Shown piece after piece: positions 7,834 through 19,170 of a DNA stretch of 64,000 bases (position 1 is its first letter; each line of letters opens with the position of its first letter). Source of the DNA: Porodaedalea pini (Eukaryota; Basidiomycota; Agaricomycetes; Hymenochaetales; Hymenochaetaceae); assembly GCA_002794775.1 (NCBI GenBank), contig NBAY01000020.1, positions 248,001-312,000 on the forward strand, read 5' to 3'. Below the pieces are notes generated by a model. That model did not search any database. It was given only the letters and a program-made list of their open reading frames with translations, and had not been told where the DNA came from. The position numbers and the translations under genes are program-made.

Positions 7834-10800
7834 CTAGGACTTCCTCGAGTTCGTATTCTTCCTCGTTGTCGATGATGTCTGGCGGCGGCGGTGGCGGTTG
7901 CTTCTGGCTTTCAAAGGACGGTTCGACGGCGGGTTTCAACAGGGTTTCGTTGAAGACAGGGTGGACCTTTTTCCATCGTTTCGGGAGTTTGAGCTTGTAC
8001 GCGCTCGCTCCTACCTTGTCGACGATGTCAAAGGGACCGTACCATTTGTCGGCGAGTTTCTTCGTGGGTGAATCTGTGCTGATATTTCGTCCATCGAGGA
8101 AGACCTTATCGCCAGCCTTGTACTCCACCGAAGCTCCTGCCGTCCGGTCGTGGTAGCGTTTCATGTCGTCTGCCGCTTTGACCAGGTTGTCCTTCACGAC
8201 ACGATGAGTCTCCTTTATGTGCTTCGCGAATTCTTCCGCCGACATGTTGGCAGACGAGGTTCGTGTCGTGTCAAAGCTCAAGGGGTGACGTCCTGTATTC
8301 GCGTAGAAAGGGGACATCTTCGTCGCCGAATGTTCGCGGTTATTGTACGCAAACTCTGCGAGGGGGAGCCAGTCTTTCCAGTCCGATTGGCGATGGTTCA
8401 CGAAGAGTCTAAGATACTGTTCGAGTTCTTGGTTAACGCGTTCTGTCTGACCATCTGTCTGTGGGTGATACGCCGTCGACGGGTTGCCTTCGATGTGTAG
8501 GAGTTTGTACAGCTCCTTCATCATTGATGCGTCGAACTGCGTGCCTCGGTCATGGATGATCTTCCTCGGCAAGCCGTGGAGGCGGAAGACGTGGTCTCGG
8601 TACAGCTGGGCCATGCCTTCTGCTGACAGCCTCGTTGTCGTCGGAATCGCGTGCATCTGTTTCGAGAACCTATCGACGAAGACACAGATTGCGTTGTGCC
8701 CCTTGGAGTCTGGGAGTTCTCCGATGAGGTCGACCGTGACAATTTCCCATGGACCTTCCGGGATCGTGTTCGGGTGAAGTGGCCTAGATCTCGATGTTCT
8801 CAGAGCCTTCGTCCGCTGGCAACGGTCGCATCCTCGGACGTATGCTCGAACGTCGGAGAACATCGACGCCCACCAGAAGTCTCGACGTACCAGTTCGACC
8901 GTCTTTGACGATCCGGGATGTCCTGCCAGGGTCGAGTCGTGGCATTCCCGTAAGACCGCTTCCTTCATCGTTGACGGCACGTACACCTTTCCCTTCATCC
9001 GCCACAACCCGTCGGCCTTCACCATTCCCGTCGGTCTCTCCGACTCGTCCTGCGCCCTCTGCGCGTCACCCACTCGTTCCAACACTTCCTCACGCGACGT
9101 CCTCACCACTCCACGATTCAGCCATTTGTCCTTGATGAACACGACGTCATCGTTGTCGTCCTTTCCCTCATCATAGCCTGCTTTGCGCGACAGTAAGTCC
9201 GCCTTGCCCATCGTCTTCCCCGACTTGTGCTCGAGGTGGAAGTCGAATTCTTCGAGTTCGGTCCGCCAGCGAGCTTGTCGATAGCTCAGTTTCTGTGCCG
9301 ACCTGAAGTAGGTGAGGTTGGCATGGTCGGACCAGATCTCGATCTTGTGGCGAGCGCCCAGGAGGTATTGACGCCATTCCTTGAGTGCCGAGACGATTGC
9401 GAGCATCTCCTTGTCGTAGATCTCGTAGTTTCGCTCGGCCGGTAGGAGCGCTTCTGACCTATAGGCGACTACTCTCCACTTGCCTTCCTGTTTCTGCAAT
9501 AGCACGCCTCCGAGTGCGAAGTTTGACGAGTCCGCCTCAACGCGGAAAGGGCCCTCGTCGTTAGCGATGACCAGGACTGGAGGTGAGCAGAGACGTCGTC
9601 TCAGCTCCTCGAACGCCTCCTGCTGTTCGGTCTCCCATACCCAGTCCTTCTTGCCCGTCAGCGATGTCAGCGGATGGACCACCTTGCTGTAGTCCTTGAT
9701 GAACCGTCGTAGCCAATTACCCATGCCGAGGAACTGTTGTAGCTCCTTGAGGTTTCGTGGGACTGGCCAGTTCGCAATCGCCTCCGTCTTTGCCGGGTCC
9801 GCCTTGATCTCGCCGTTGCCGATGATGTGACCGAGATACTTAACGACCTTGGCATCGAATTCGCACTTTTCCGGCTTCAAGTACAAGCCGTTTTCTCGGA
9901 GGATCTGAAGTACGCGCCTCGACGTGTCGATGTGCTCCTCAATGGTTTCTGAGAGGATCAGTATGTCATCGAGGTATACGATGATCAAGTTCGCGTAGAT
10001 CAGCTCCTTGAAGATGTGGTTGACGAACGCTTGAAACGTTGCCGGCGCATTGCAAAGACCGAAGAACATGACCGTTGGCTCGAATAGGCCCATGTTCGTG
10101 CGAAATGCCGCCTTCCACTCGTCGCCTTCGCGGATCCGGACGTTGTAGTACCCCCAGCGAAGGTCAAGCTTAGTGATGTACTTCGCCTTCTTGACCTTAT
10201 CAACAAGTTCGTCGATGAGAGGGAGGGGGTACTTATTCTTGATCGTGCCGTCGTTGAGTTTGCGGTAATCCTGGATCGGGCGTAGCGATTTGTCGGCCTT
10301 CTTTATGAAGAAGAAAGGTGACGCCATGGGCGATATCGACCGTCGAATGCGACCTGACTTCAGATTTTCATCGAGGAAGTCCTTGAGCGACTGCTGCTCA
10401 GTTGGTGTGAGCGGGTAGATCTTACAGTCGCTCGGTTTGAAGTCGGGCTTCAAGTCGATGACGTGGTCCCACGGGCGATGTTCCGGTAGCTTCTCAAAAC
10501 CTTTCTCGCTGAAGACGTCGGCGTAGTCGTTGAGGTATGCGGGCCAGGACGTCTTGTCCATTCGCACCTCTCTCACCCCCTTCGTCTCTTCCACCGCTCT
10601 CCACACCTTCCGCATGCCTTCCTCCACATTCCTCTCCACCACACATTCGCTCGGGCAACGCGTAAAGTCGAGTGTTCCCGTCTTCCAGTCGACTTCCGGG
10701 TTGTGTCGACGAAGCCAGTCGTACCCTAGAAAGATGTTTGACGATGCCAACGAGGTTACCGCCAGGACGATCCGTTCTTTATGATGACCAATCGTAAGTT

Positions 10801-11233
10801 CGATGTCGACGTATTTCTCGATCAATCCGGCTTCGTTGTGCGTGCCGTCGGCATTGAGTACCGCAAGGGGTCGGACATAACGCTTCGTCTCCAGTCCGTA
10901 CCGTTCGACGAACCTTACATCAATGCACGATCCTGTGCATCCCGAATCCACGAGTGCGTGTGCGTCCACCTCCCTCACTTCACCTTCCACGCTGTGTCCG
11001 ACGTTCAGGAGAAGGTCCAGCTGGCGTCCGCCAGTTCCTCTCATGAACAGCTGCTCACATTCTTCTCTCTCCTTCACACCGGTGGGGACTTCATACTCAG
11101 GAAAACCATCGACGTCGTTCGCATCTACGTGTTGTACAGACGGTTGGTTATATTTTAACGAGTACGGATTTGAAGTCCCTTGTTCTTCTCGGTCAGTCGC
11201 CCCGATGGCTACGCCTGACCACTCGCAAAACCC
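7688..11233 (-). pseudogene. Pol polyprotein of element B, 3'-truncated and read through into the LTR
   Basis: One open frame from the slippery heptamer (11,233) covers protease (DSGCTGS), reverse transcriptase (YLDDILIL), RNase H, the full integrase (HHCC finger; DDE core with VDLIGELPDSKG, IIHDRGTQF and TDGQTERVNQELEQ) and GPY/F. It lacks the frameshift found in A. The chromodomain is cut after its first residues at about 7834. The frame then runs about 48 codons into LTR sequence and stops at 7688. The enzyme domains therefore look intact, but the targeting domain and polypurine tract are gone. Differences from A in protease-RT-RNase H are mostly synonymous, so both lineages were recently under selection. 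Confidence 0.88.
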
Positions 11234-12288
11234 TGCGAGTCGACGACCTCTTCGTCATTCTCTCCTTCCTCCACATAGTCCTCCACCGTCGATCTCCGAG
11301 TGTCTACGACTTCCTCGAAGGCCGATTCCTTCATCGCGCCGAGCTCGTCCGCTAGGATACGGCGTTCGCCTGGTGCCATTAGTTCCAGCATGCGCTGGAT
11401 GATCGGCTTCCCCTGCGGGCACTTGTCCTTGAAATGGCCTAGCCCGCCGCAGATCCAGCACGCGCGTCGTCGTTGCGCCTCGTTCATGGAGACGTCCATC
11501 GGTTGTCCCGCGCCTCCGAAAGTGACGCCGGTCGCGTCGCGTCTGTCGACGTGAGGGGCCGCTACCTGACGGCGAGCCGGGGGTCCTTGTTGTTGCGGGC
11601 GAGGCTGGGGTATAAATGGGCGGCCTCTTTGGATTGCGCGGATCTGTTGCTCGCCGCGATCGATCTCGATAGCCTTGTTTTTCCAGTCCTCGTATTTTGT
11701 CGGGACCGGCGTCGATCTCAGGACTCCTCGCACTACTTCGATGTTCATCGCACGTTTGAGACGATCACAGATAATACCGTCGTCCTTCAGTTCCGCACGC
11801 TTGATGATGACGTCGAGCTGCTGGAAAAACTTGTCGGCGGTGAGGTCCTTCTGAACCTTCTCCCGGAATTCCTTCAGCGCGGCCTCTTTGCGATTCGGGT
11901 CGTCGAACGAGGCGTCGAGTCGTTCCTGGAATCTCTCCCAGCTGTCGGTGAAGGTGACGATTCCCGACGTTGTCGACTCCTCGACGTAGTTCTGCGCCCA
12001 CGTCGCCGCATTACCACCCTTCAGGTAGGAGAGAGCTACATAGATTTTACTCTCCGACGTAGGGTATCGGTTCGGGTTCGCGGATACAAAAAGAAGGACT
12101 TCACGTCTGAAGTCGAGGTAGTCATCGCCACCAGTGAATTCACGTGGTCGGGCGACATCTATGTTGAGGGTCGGGGGGTTAGCGGCCGCGACCGGTGCTG
12201 GGGCGTTGTTCGCCTGATGGGCGAAGGCATTCGCAACGATGGCCGCGATCTGCGCCATTTGCTGTGGGCTGAAACCTTCTGTTGACAT
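11209..12288 (-). CDS. Gag of element B with CCHC zinc knuckle
   Basis: 359 residues starting MSTEGFSPQQM, nearly identical to gag A over its length, with the same zinc knuckle CWICGGLGHFKDKC near the C-terminus. The ATG that opens the longer gag A is ACG here. Either translation starts at 12,288, or a longer non-ATG-initiated protein is made. The gag stop lies 18 nt after the slippery heptamer. Confidence 0.88.
   Translation of the reverse strand: MSTEGFSPQQMAQIAAIVANAFAHQANNAPAPVAAANPPTLNIDVARPREFTGGDDYLDFRREVLLFVSANPNRYPTSESKIYVALSYLKGGNAATWAQNYVEESTTSGIVTFTDSWERFQERLDASFDDPNRKEAALKEFREKVQKDLTADKFFQQLDVIIKRAELKDDGIICDRLKRAMNIEVVRGVLRSTPVPTKYEDWKNKAIEIDRGEQQIRAIQRGRPFIPQPRPQQQGPPARRQVAAPHVDRRDATGVTFGGAGQPMDVSMNEAQRRRACWICGGLGHFKDKCPQGKPIIQRMLELMAPGERRILADELGAMKESAFEEVVDTRRSTVEDYVEEGENDEEVVDSQGFASGQA
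11227..11233 (-). promoter_or_regulatory. -1 frameshift heptamer G GGT TTT (gag-pol, element B)
   Basis: Same heptamer and same position relative to the gag stop as in element A. The pol frame (GGG TTT TGC) is open from here through protease. Confidence 0.7.
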
Positions 12289-12985
12289 TGTAGGTTCGGG
12301 TGCGGGTGTCGAAGGTTCTGGAGGAGTTGGCGGCGAGGGGTCTCTGTTGGTTTCGCGGTAAGGACCTGGGGTCGGTGGTAGGTTGACCGTAGACGTTGAC
12401 GGTGCAGGTGACGACGGAGCGGCTGGGGGCCACCTTGCTCTCCTTCCTCGTTCGTCTGATGAATACCAGCTGCGCCGGATTTCACTCCACCAGATGTCGT
12501 GAGTGACGCCGCTATTATTAGTCGCGACGTAGCCTGGTCGGTCTGGATCCCAACGGGCTGAAGCAGGAAGGGCCCGTTGCTGTTCGTCGGTGAGATCTAT
12601 CTTGACGTTGGCGGAGGGACAGGGATCGGTTGCGTGTTCGATCCGGGGTTACGCCAACGTTGAGCGGGTTCGTCAGCGAAGTTGATGACCAAACGGAAGG
12701 AGGCGGCCGAGATCACAATCGACAACGACGTCGACGACTGTACACGGTGTGTTACCCACGTCCAGGTCAGATGGTTCCTCCACCAGATGGAGAGGCGGAG
12801 AGCCAGGGTCGGAAAAGGTCGGGTGTAGGTTTATGTAATACACGAACGTTCGGAAACGTCCGGGCAGGGTTAAGGGTTGTCGTTTAGGGGGTTTACACGT
12901 CAAGTCCGTCGAGGGGAGCGCTCCTCTAGACTGAGTGAAGGCGAGTCGACAGCGACGACGTACGCTGGGGATGAGCCTGGGTGAG

Positions 12986-12996
12986 GTTCTGCTTTT
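12986..12996 (-). other. Self-priming primer-binding site, element B
   Basis: The minus strand reads AAAAGCAGAAC, one base from the LTR boundary at 12,998, identical to the site in element A. Confidence 0.72.
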
Positions 12997-12997
12997 A

Positions 12998-13412
12998 TGT
13001 TAGGCGGGAGTCCGGGAGACGACTCGAACTGGGCAGGCCTCGGCTGACTGTCGTCTGGGACGTGCTATACTCGAGCGTAGACTCGGGACACGCTTACTCA
13101 GGCTAGGTCGTCGCGGAGGTAAGAGGATTAATACAAGTCTAAACTAATACAAGGGGGACGAGTCTCACCTAGGTCGTCGCGGAGGTAAGAGGAAAAGCAG
13201 AACAAGGAGTTCATGCGATTCCTGAGACCTTATATAGCGACGACCGTGAGACTATATTACCTAACATTACATAACGAGTGGGAATGGAACGAATGAAGGT
13301 AGTGTTAGAATGATTGTGTAAGATGGGTAAATATAATGAAAAGGACGAATATAATAAAGGAAATGGTAAAAGGGAAAATAAAGGAAAAAAGGTGAAAGTT
13401 CAGGTTCTAACA
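12998..13412 (-). repeat. LTR, 415 bp (5' LTR of element B, outer LTR of the array)
   Basis: Same sequence as the other LTRs. Its outer edge at 13,412 is followed directly by TGAGG (13,413-13,417), matching the duplication at 1585-1589. Confidence 0.95.
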
Positions 13413-13417
13413 TGAGG
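13413..13417. repeat. Target-site duplication TGAGG, right copy
   Basis: Matches 1585-1589. It defines the outer limits of the retrotransposon array. Confidence 0.85.
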
Positions 13418-13457
13418 GGGTTTTCAGACATTCTGTAAGGACGTCGGCACCAGACAT
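13413..13457 (-). pseudogene. 5' piece of a small ORF interrupted by the retrotransposon array
   Basis: On the minus strand an ATG at 13,457 opens MSGADVLTECLKTP and runs into the insertion. With the array and one TGAGG removed, the frame continues in the other flank at 1589 and ends with AAWWDALTAAGNMPSDF and TGA at 1486-1488. The joined frame is 48 codons including the stop. It could be a C-terminal exon of a disrupted gene or a chance ORF; no family is recognised. Confidence 0.25.
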
Positions 13458-13599
13458 ATTGGAGTGGCAGCAGATGTGAAGGCAATGTGTGGCGTGTGGC
13501 ATCAAAACCAACATACATGTGATCAAGTTCCCACACCTCTTCTGTGGATGACGCATCCAGGTGTGGAAAATTGGACTTAGCAGTTTTTGTCACCTGAAG

Positions 13600-14260
13600 T
13601 GCCTCCAAATACAAAATACATCATATCTCAATCAATTCTTCACAAAAACTCTTCAAAAAAGTTGCTAAATTTGTGTTTGAATGGTTTCTAAAATTTATTT
13701 GAGCTTAGAGGACAGAAGGTGGAATATTGAGACTGCAGTAGTGAAAATGGGTGTTTTTCTAGAAAACCTCCTTCCCTGATTTTTCCTGAGCTCAATTTTG
13801 AAGCTAATGATATGAAACTTGTTGGAGAATGGTATTTATATTGTATATTAAATTATATATGGCTTATAACAATGCAGGCAAATTTTTGGCAACTGTCTGA
13901 GTCAAGCAAATTTGGATGAGTTTGAGAGTTTCAGCACAACAGTCAAACAGGACAAGAGACATTCACCCTAGTTCATCCCTCATAACATCAACAGTATAGT
14001 ATATAGACCATTCTCCAACAAGTTTCATGTCATTAGCTTCAAAATTGAGCTCAGGAAAAATCAGGGAAGGGTTTTTTTCTAGAAAAACACCCATTCTCAC
14101 TACTGCAGCCTCAATATTCCACCTTCTGTCTACTAAGCTCACAAACATTTAGAAGCTGTTGAAAATGAATTTGGAAACATTTTTGAAATGATTCTGTGAA
14201 GAATTGACAGAGATATGGGTTTTACAAGTTTTTGAGGTGCTGAAATGCTCAAATTTTGTG
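13600..14260. repeat. Long degenerate inverted repeat (foldback-type element)
   Basis: About 13,711-13,840 (GACAGAAGGTGGAATATTGA onward) is inverted at about 14,000-14,131 (ending CAATATTCCACCTTCTGTCT), with about 160 bp between. Weaker pairing extends outward to about 13,600 and 14,260. The right end continues into CTCAAGACTTATGAAAAACA (from 14,273), a motif shared with the MITE at 53.2 kb. The structure suggests a non-autonomous foldback DNA element; no transposase is recognised. Confidence 0.65.
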
Positions 14261-14640
14261 ATCTTCACATGTCTCAAGACTTATGAAAAACACTGTAACC
14301 TGCAGATAGTTCATGGGTCCCAGTATATGTCCAAGAAGCCAATCTAGTACCTGCACCTGTGTCAAGCCATGGCAGAATCTAATGAATTCCACAATCAGTT
14401 TTTTATTCTACAAAATTCCATAGAATCTATGAGGTGTATCATTTTTCTATCTATATTCTAAATTTCAAGCTGCCGATTCTGTTCAATTCCAAATGTTCAG
14501 CTTGCTGATTCCAGCGAATTCCAACAGAGCTCCAGAATTCACCTCAATTCCATCCAATTCTGAACAAGCTTGCTGAGTCCGAGCACATTCTAATATCATT
14601 CCAGAATATTCTACCAGTATTATTGTATTCTAAGCCAATT

Positions 14641-15108
14641 CTATCTTTTTCCGCTTGGGAGGGTTTTCCTGATGGCGAGCATCTGATATTCAAAAAAAAC
14701 CGTCAGCTAACAGCCTTCGTATTATAGCAATAAGGATAAGTATACCTGGATAGCCTCCCAGGTCCAATGACGGCAACGCCATTCCGTCTGGTCTTGTTTC
14801 AGCTCAGTAGCTGCTAGCTTCTGGCGAAGTGCCGCTTCCGTAATATTGACTTTACCAAGGCATGAGACGGACTTCAACTTCTGGGCCTTGCGACGGATTC
14901 CTTCTTCTGGACTGAATTCCCAGACTTCCTTCTTATCTTTCTTAATAATCTTGAGGTGGTACCGGACGGCGTCGTTAACCTTCCCTTTCTGGGGCGGCGC
15001 CGTGGGCACGTAGATTAGGCCAGTGTGGTATTTGACAGAGCTTTCTGGCGTAATTTCACGAGCAAGAAGGGCCATGCACAAGCGCGGATATGTGTCGTCT
15101 GAAGACAT
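14641..15108 (-). CDS. Small hypothetical protein, two exons
   Basis: Exon 1 (15,108-14,746) starts MSSDDTYPRLCMALLA. A 63-nt intron with GTATAC..ATATCAG ends (14,745-14,683) joins in phase 0 to a short exon 2 ending at TAG 14,641-14,643, giving 134 residues. Features include SVKYHTGLIYVP, a YHLKII strand, a basic patch and a tryptophan-rich end (TEWRCRHWTWEAIQ). It resembles a family of short basidiomycete hypothetical proteins whose exact name I cannot give. No catalytic motif is seen. A fragment related to its SCLGKV segment lies at 24,193-24,273, so the family is dispersed in this genome. Confidence 0.6.
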
Positions 15109-17029
15109 ATTGTAGTTGATGAGTTATCCTTTTAGAAGGTGCTTTGTTGACGAGCGTGTCTAGTTGAGCTGTTGAAGATGGAGATGAATACCATGAAATC
15201 GTGGGGTTAAATACTGTCCAGAGGACAGGCCTAGGTGTTGAGAGCATCGTAGATTGGTTGCCTGAAGCAGTCGGCCGGGCCTGAAGCAGACGTAACTCGT
15301 TGTCAACTGGTTGAGAAGATGGCTCTAGTGATTCGGAGACGTAGAACTTCCTTTCAAGGCACGTCCCATTGTTCCGCATTGTCTTGCATTCCGCCTGCCG
15401 TTGCAAACTGTCCTCCTGCCTCGACTCTCGGACCTACTTAGAGTGGAAAGCCGGACCACCCGGGAGACTCAGAGCTTGGTAAAGGTCCTTGCATGAGTAA
15501 ATAAACTTCAAATATTTGTGGCGAAGGGAGAGTCAAACCATAAATTTCAATTATTAGATGCGCAATTGCGAAAGCCGGGTACTCCATGCTGTTCGCTAGA
15601 GACGTGCTCGGGACTCAGGACCGCTTCTTTTTTCATGCTTTGGTAGGGAAATCTGGGTAGAGACAAGCATCGGCCCGCATCTGAGACTCCGGCCTTCAAG
15701 GCATTGGTCTTTACGAAAGTTTGCTGGATCTCGTTGCTTGCTTAAGTGACCAGGTTCAAAAGAAGATCATGAGAGACAACGAGCGTTGCAGATACAATAC
15801 TCTGTATCTTTGTCGGCTCATGGAAAGCCAGATAATGAAGGAACTTCGCTTTTCGTTTGTCATCTTTTATACCTTGACTTCTCGTGCTTAGAAACGCAAA
15901 TCGATCAAGCGACATGTTTTAATCTTCAATAGAAACAGATGGGATTAGTGTTGAATCAGAAGCTCACAGATGAAGAATGCGTCAATGCGCCCGGTCTATT
16001 GAAGAAAGAAAGCATAATTTTATCGTAGAACTAGCCGTCTGGTATCAATTGTACCTCTTGGCATAATGAGACGTATCGGAGGGCGAGCTCGGGAATAAAT
16101 TTAAAAAAAAATCGAGCTGAGACAAGCTAAGGTCATGAGGATCAGTGATGCTGTGGGATTGTCGTGTGATGGGTGAGCTTAGATCACACAAGCTTCGGTT
16201 GAACCAGTTCTGTAAGTCTTCTGGAGGTACAAGGCAGGGCGCAGTTGAAGTAAAAGCGAACGGAAAGGAGCACGAACGGTGCGATTAGAAAGGTAGGCTC
16301 ACATAATATATATACCATTCCGGTAATTGCTACAGGTGTCGACATTAGACTTGGACAAGGTAGATTGAACTATAAAGAAGTGTTACCCGGAAGCTGTCTA
16401 TAAGTTGTTTCTAAAAGCCTTTGCAAGAGCTATTGATGCTCAACAGCTCGTGCCTGAACAATTCTAGGATAAGCATGTTCAATGCACGGACCGTATCATA
16501 ACCTTTAATATCTCCAAATTTCTCCTTTAAGTCTCAATCCGATGTGTGAAAGGGAGCGCGACACGCTCAGGCTGCATGTCTCCTGCAATCATATCCTGTC
16601 AGTCGCTAGTAAAGAAACTGCACATGGACTTCTGCAAGCTTGTCAGGGGATCGATCTGCTGGCGATGGCGTGTACGATTATCTGGTCAGACAATCAGTTC
16701 GTTATGGGATGTGCAATCATGATGATTGAAGCCATATACGGCCGGACATTGTGTTTCTGAAGGGTTACGGTGCAACATGTTCATATTCTCATAAGTAGTG
16801 CGTGCACTCTTTCAGTTGTGTCTGTTGAGGATTTCACGTATGTATACTCCATGACCATTGATAGTTCAACATGAAGATTACGACAGGGTGATATTGTCAA
16901 TATATGCACTTAGTACAGGATGCTCCAATTTTAAAGGCTATCTAGTGTACTTCCAAATGTACTTGGGTGCGTATATTGTCATAGGTGGCATTCTCCCCTT
17001 ATTGAGCATGTCGTCCACGTTATTATTTC
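15109..17029. other. Gene-poor interval with repeat remnants
   Basis: Only short, overlapping, low-quality ORFs on both strands. The stretch 15,771-15,950 is related to 19,171-19,325. No recognisable gene, RNA or complete mobile element was found. Confidence 0.5.
15771..15950 (+). repeat. Dispersed repeat, copy 1
   Basis: Contains GAGAGACAACGAGCGTTGCA, GGCTCATGGAAAGCCAGA and a downstream ATCAAGC..TTTTAATCTTCAATAGA stretch, all recurring in the same order at 19,171-19,325. Probably remnants of an old mobile element of unknown type. Confidence 0.5.
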
Positions 17030-17340
17030 ATTTCGATTCAGTTTTCAGCAATGGGCTGGGACGCAACTTCTTCTTCCATTCCTTCACTACTTGTGCCACC
17101 AAGTCATTAATACTACCGGGATTACTAACTTCAATTGTCTCGTGCCCCTCAACAGGGACTGCGAAACAGTCGACGGAGACATAGTCAACAAGCGATATCT
17201 CTGCATGACTAAACAAACTTCACTCACTGGACACACGATGGCCACCACCACCTTCCTGTGGAAGTTCATAAATCGTCATATCTCCAATATTGTACACCGT
17301 CTCGTGACGTTCAAACCCTGTATCATGGCGAGCAGTCAGC
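17030..17340 (-). pseudogene. Coding-like fragment with a frame break, unrecognised
   Basis: On the minus strand one frame reads coding-like (DTGFERHETVYNIGDM, then TIYELPQEGGGGHR) and stops. A second frame takes over (EISLVDYVSVDCFAVPVEGH, then NPGSINDLVAQVVKEW). The break has GTGAGT..TTTAG signals, but only 19 nt apart, which is too short for an intron, so a frameshift is more likely. The family is not recognised; it may be the remnant of a gene. Confidence 0.35.
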
Positions 17341-18556
17341 ACTTCCCGCTCATAGGAAGCGGACTCGGAGCCTGTATGCACAAAGATCGCTCACATTCTC
17401 GGAGCCTCTTAGTGTTCAACGAAGGGGTTTGGGTCACTGCTTTGGGGCCTCCTTGATTTTGACTAGACATTGATCAGTCGGAAGCAAAATGAGAAGTGCT
17501 AGAGAGTGTCAGGTTCTCGAGTTGCAGCTAAAAACTTGAGGTGGACTGGATTTTATATAGCACACCATTGATATTTCCCAAATGGGGTGACAGCATGTTG
17601 CAAAATGGATTTAAAGGATGCCACATAGTGAGGCCTTGCTGGTAGGGAAGCAAATACGTACGCTATGCCTTTTGGAGTACACAATAGCAATGATATTGTC
17701 TGCTTAATAAAGTAGATTAACAGAATCTCGCCAACGATCCGCTTATGTCGAACGGTGCCTAATTCCTTATGGTTCGTGTCTGAAAATGGTGTCAGCATGT
17801 CTTGTGGCATTCTTTACTAAATTTGTCCACTCCTCTATCTGTTCAGCTTCTATTTTCTGCTTGAGTGCTCCTGTAGATGATTACAAGAGCAGTGTTTCGA
17901 ATGGAGTCCCATTAACACATGCAGGTGTACTCTTGTTTTGCACGCGCTATCCTCCGCGACCATTACCGGCTTTCGATGACAAGTTTTTAGCATTGGGATA
18001 TTATAACGAGACCGAGATGGAAAGTTTGACTTTTGACCCTCAAACCTCGAATGGTAGAAGCCCGAGAAGTCGCCCCAGTAGCACCTTCTCAATGTGCCTA
18101 AAAAGCAACCAAGACGCGGAATTTTCATTAGTTGCTCATATGAAGTCCATTCCGCCATTAGCAAGTCAATAAATGATAAATTACTGAGCTAGCTCACTTA
18201 TGTGGTGGGAAAGCAAAGCAGCAAAATGCAAAGTATAGGCGGTTTGGAAGGAACTGAAATGTAGCCCATTTAGATATATTCATCACTGACGAATGGAGTC
18301 TGCACGCAAAGCTATCGGAAAGGCACTAGTCAGTTACTCCAGTAAGGGAGGCAGGGAGTGGAGTGAATCAAAGCCGGGCTGCGACATAGAACAAAGGTTT
18401 GAATGTTTGATGTAACGATTCTAATGTTCTACTGCGAGACGCTGGAATTCTTTGTACTTCCAGTCAAACTGTCTGTCATGGAGTCGACCAGTTTTCTACA
18501 GATAGACACAGGCAGGAAGCAAATTAATAAAGTGCATGCGGTATGACAGTGTATGC

Positions 18557-18840
18557 TAACGCACCTGTCTTACAGTCTCCCGGCGGAGGTAGCACATGAG
18601 GCTAGAGTTAAAAAGCGGACATGAAGCTTCAATGATCCTGATTGTGCACTATGTGAGCTGATATCTCCATAGATATATCAGTGAAATCACGTGTGACAAT
18701 ACTTCTGAAAAGGGCAGTAACGCACCTGTCTTACACTCTCTCTGCGGAGGTATCACATGAGGATTGAGTTAAAAAGCGAACATGAAGCTTCAATGATCCT
18801 GATTGTGCGCTATGCGAGCTGATATCTCAATGGATATGCC
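18557..18840 (+). repeat. Diverged tandem duplication, period 161 bp
   Basis: TAACGCACCTGTCTTACA..AAGCTTCAATGATCCTGATT..GAGCTGATATCTC occurs at 18,557-18,680 and again at 18,718-18,840 with scattered substitutions. No coding potential is seen. Confidence 0.7.
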
Positions 18841-19170
18841 TGTTATTATTAAAAGATTAGGGAAAAAAGAGCAGAAGTCTTACTGACATATAGAGCGGGC
18901 CGATCCAGCGACTGTACATGTGACAGAAAGATCTTTTAGTTTTTATGAGAGTTGTCTAATCAGTACGTTGAAGAGAACCAGATCCTGCTACGTACATCCA
19001 TAGATTTAGACATCGTTTGAGTCAAGAGATCGCTGCGAGGACTTTAGAGGCGAAGAAAAGGTAGTTGAATAATAATGGACTACAAATAAAGCAGATTACA
19101 TAAAATTGTATTCGGTTCGGTGTTCTGTCTTCAACTGCCGTTGCAATTCGTTTGGAGTTCCTTGCCACTG

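Larger units (their letters stand above)
1590..13412 (-). mobile_element. Composite chromovirus array LTR-internal-LTR-internal-LTR
   Basis: Read on the minus strand: LTR 13,412-12,998, internal region B 12,997-7,834, LTR 7,833-7,419, internal region A 7,418-2,005, LTR 2,004-1,590. All LTRs are 415 bp. The outer pair is flanked by TGAGG on both sides, but the middle LTR is not. Internal B lacks the last 251 bp present in A (equivalent to 2005-2255: end of the chromodomain, polypurine tract and stop). It joins the middle LTR directly at CCTAG. This fits a nested self-insertion at CCTAG followed by recombination between the inserted element's 3' LTR and the host element's 3' LTR. Confidence 0.9.

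Noticed and set aside
16542..17184. Plus-strand ORFs of 72 and 108 residues
   Set aside because: No motif, low-quality composition, no supported splice structure.
17786..18172. 128-residue plus-strand and 104-residue minus-strand ORFs
   Set aside because: Overlap each other, with no consistent codon pattern, start context or motif.
18557..18840. Possible CRISPR-like array
   Set aside because: Only two diverged 161-bp-spaced units; no short regular repeats or spacers, and the genome is fungal.
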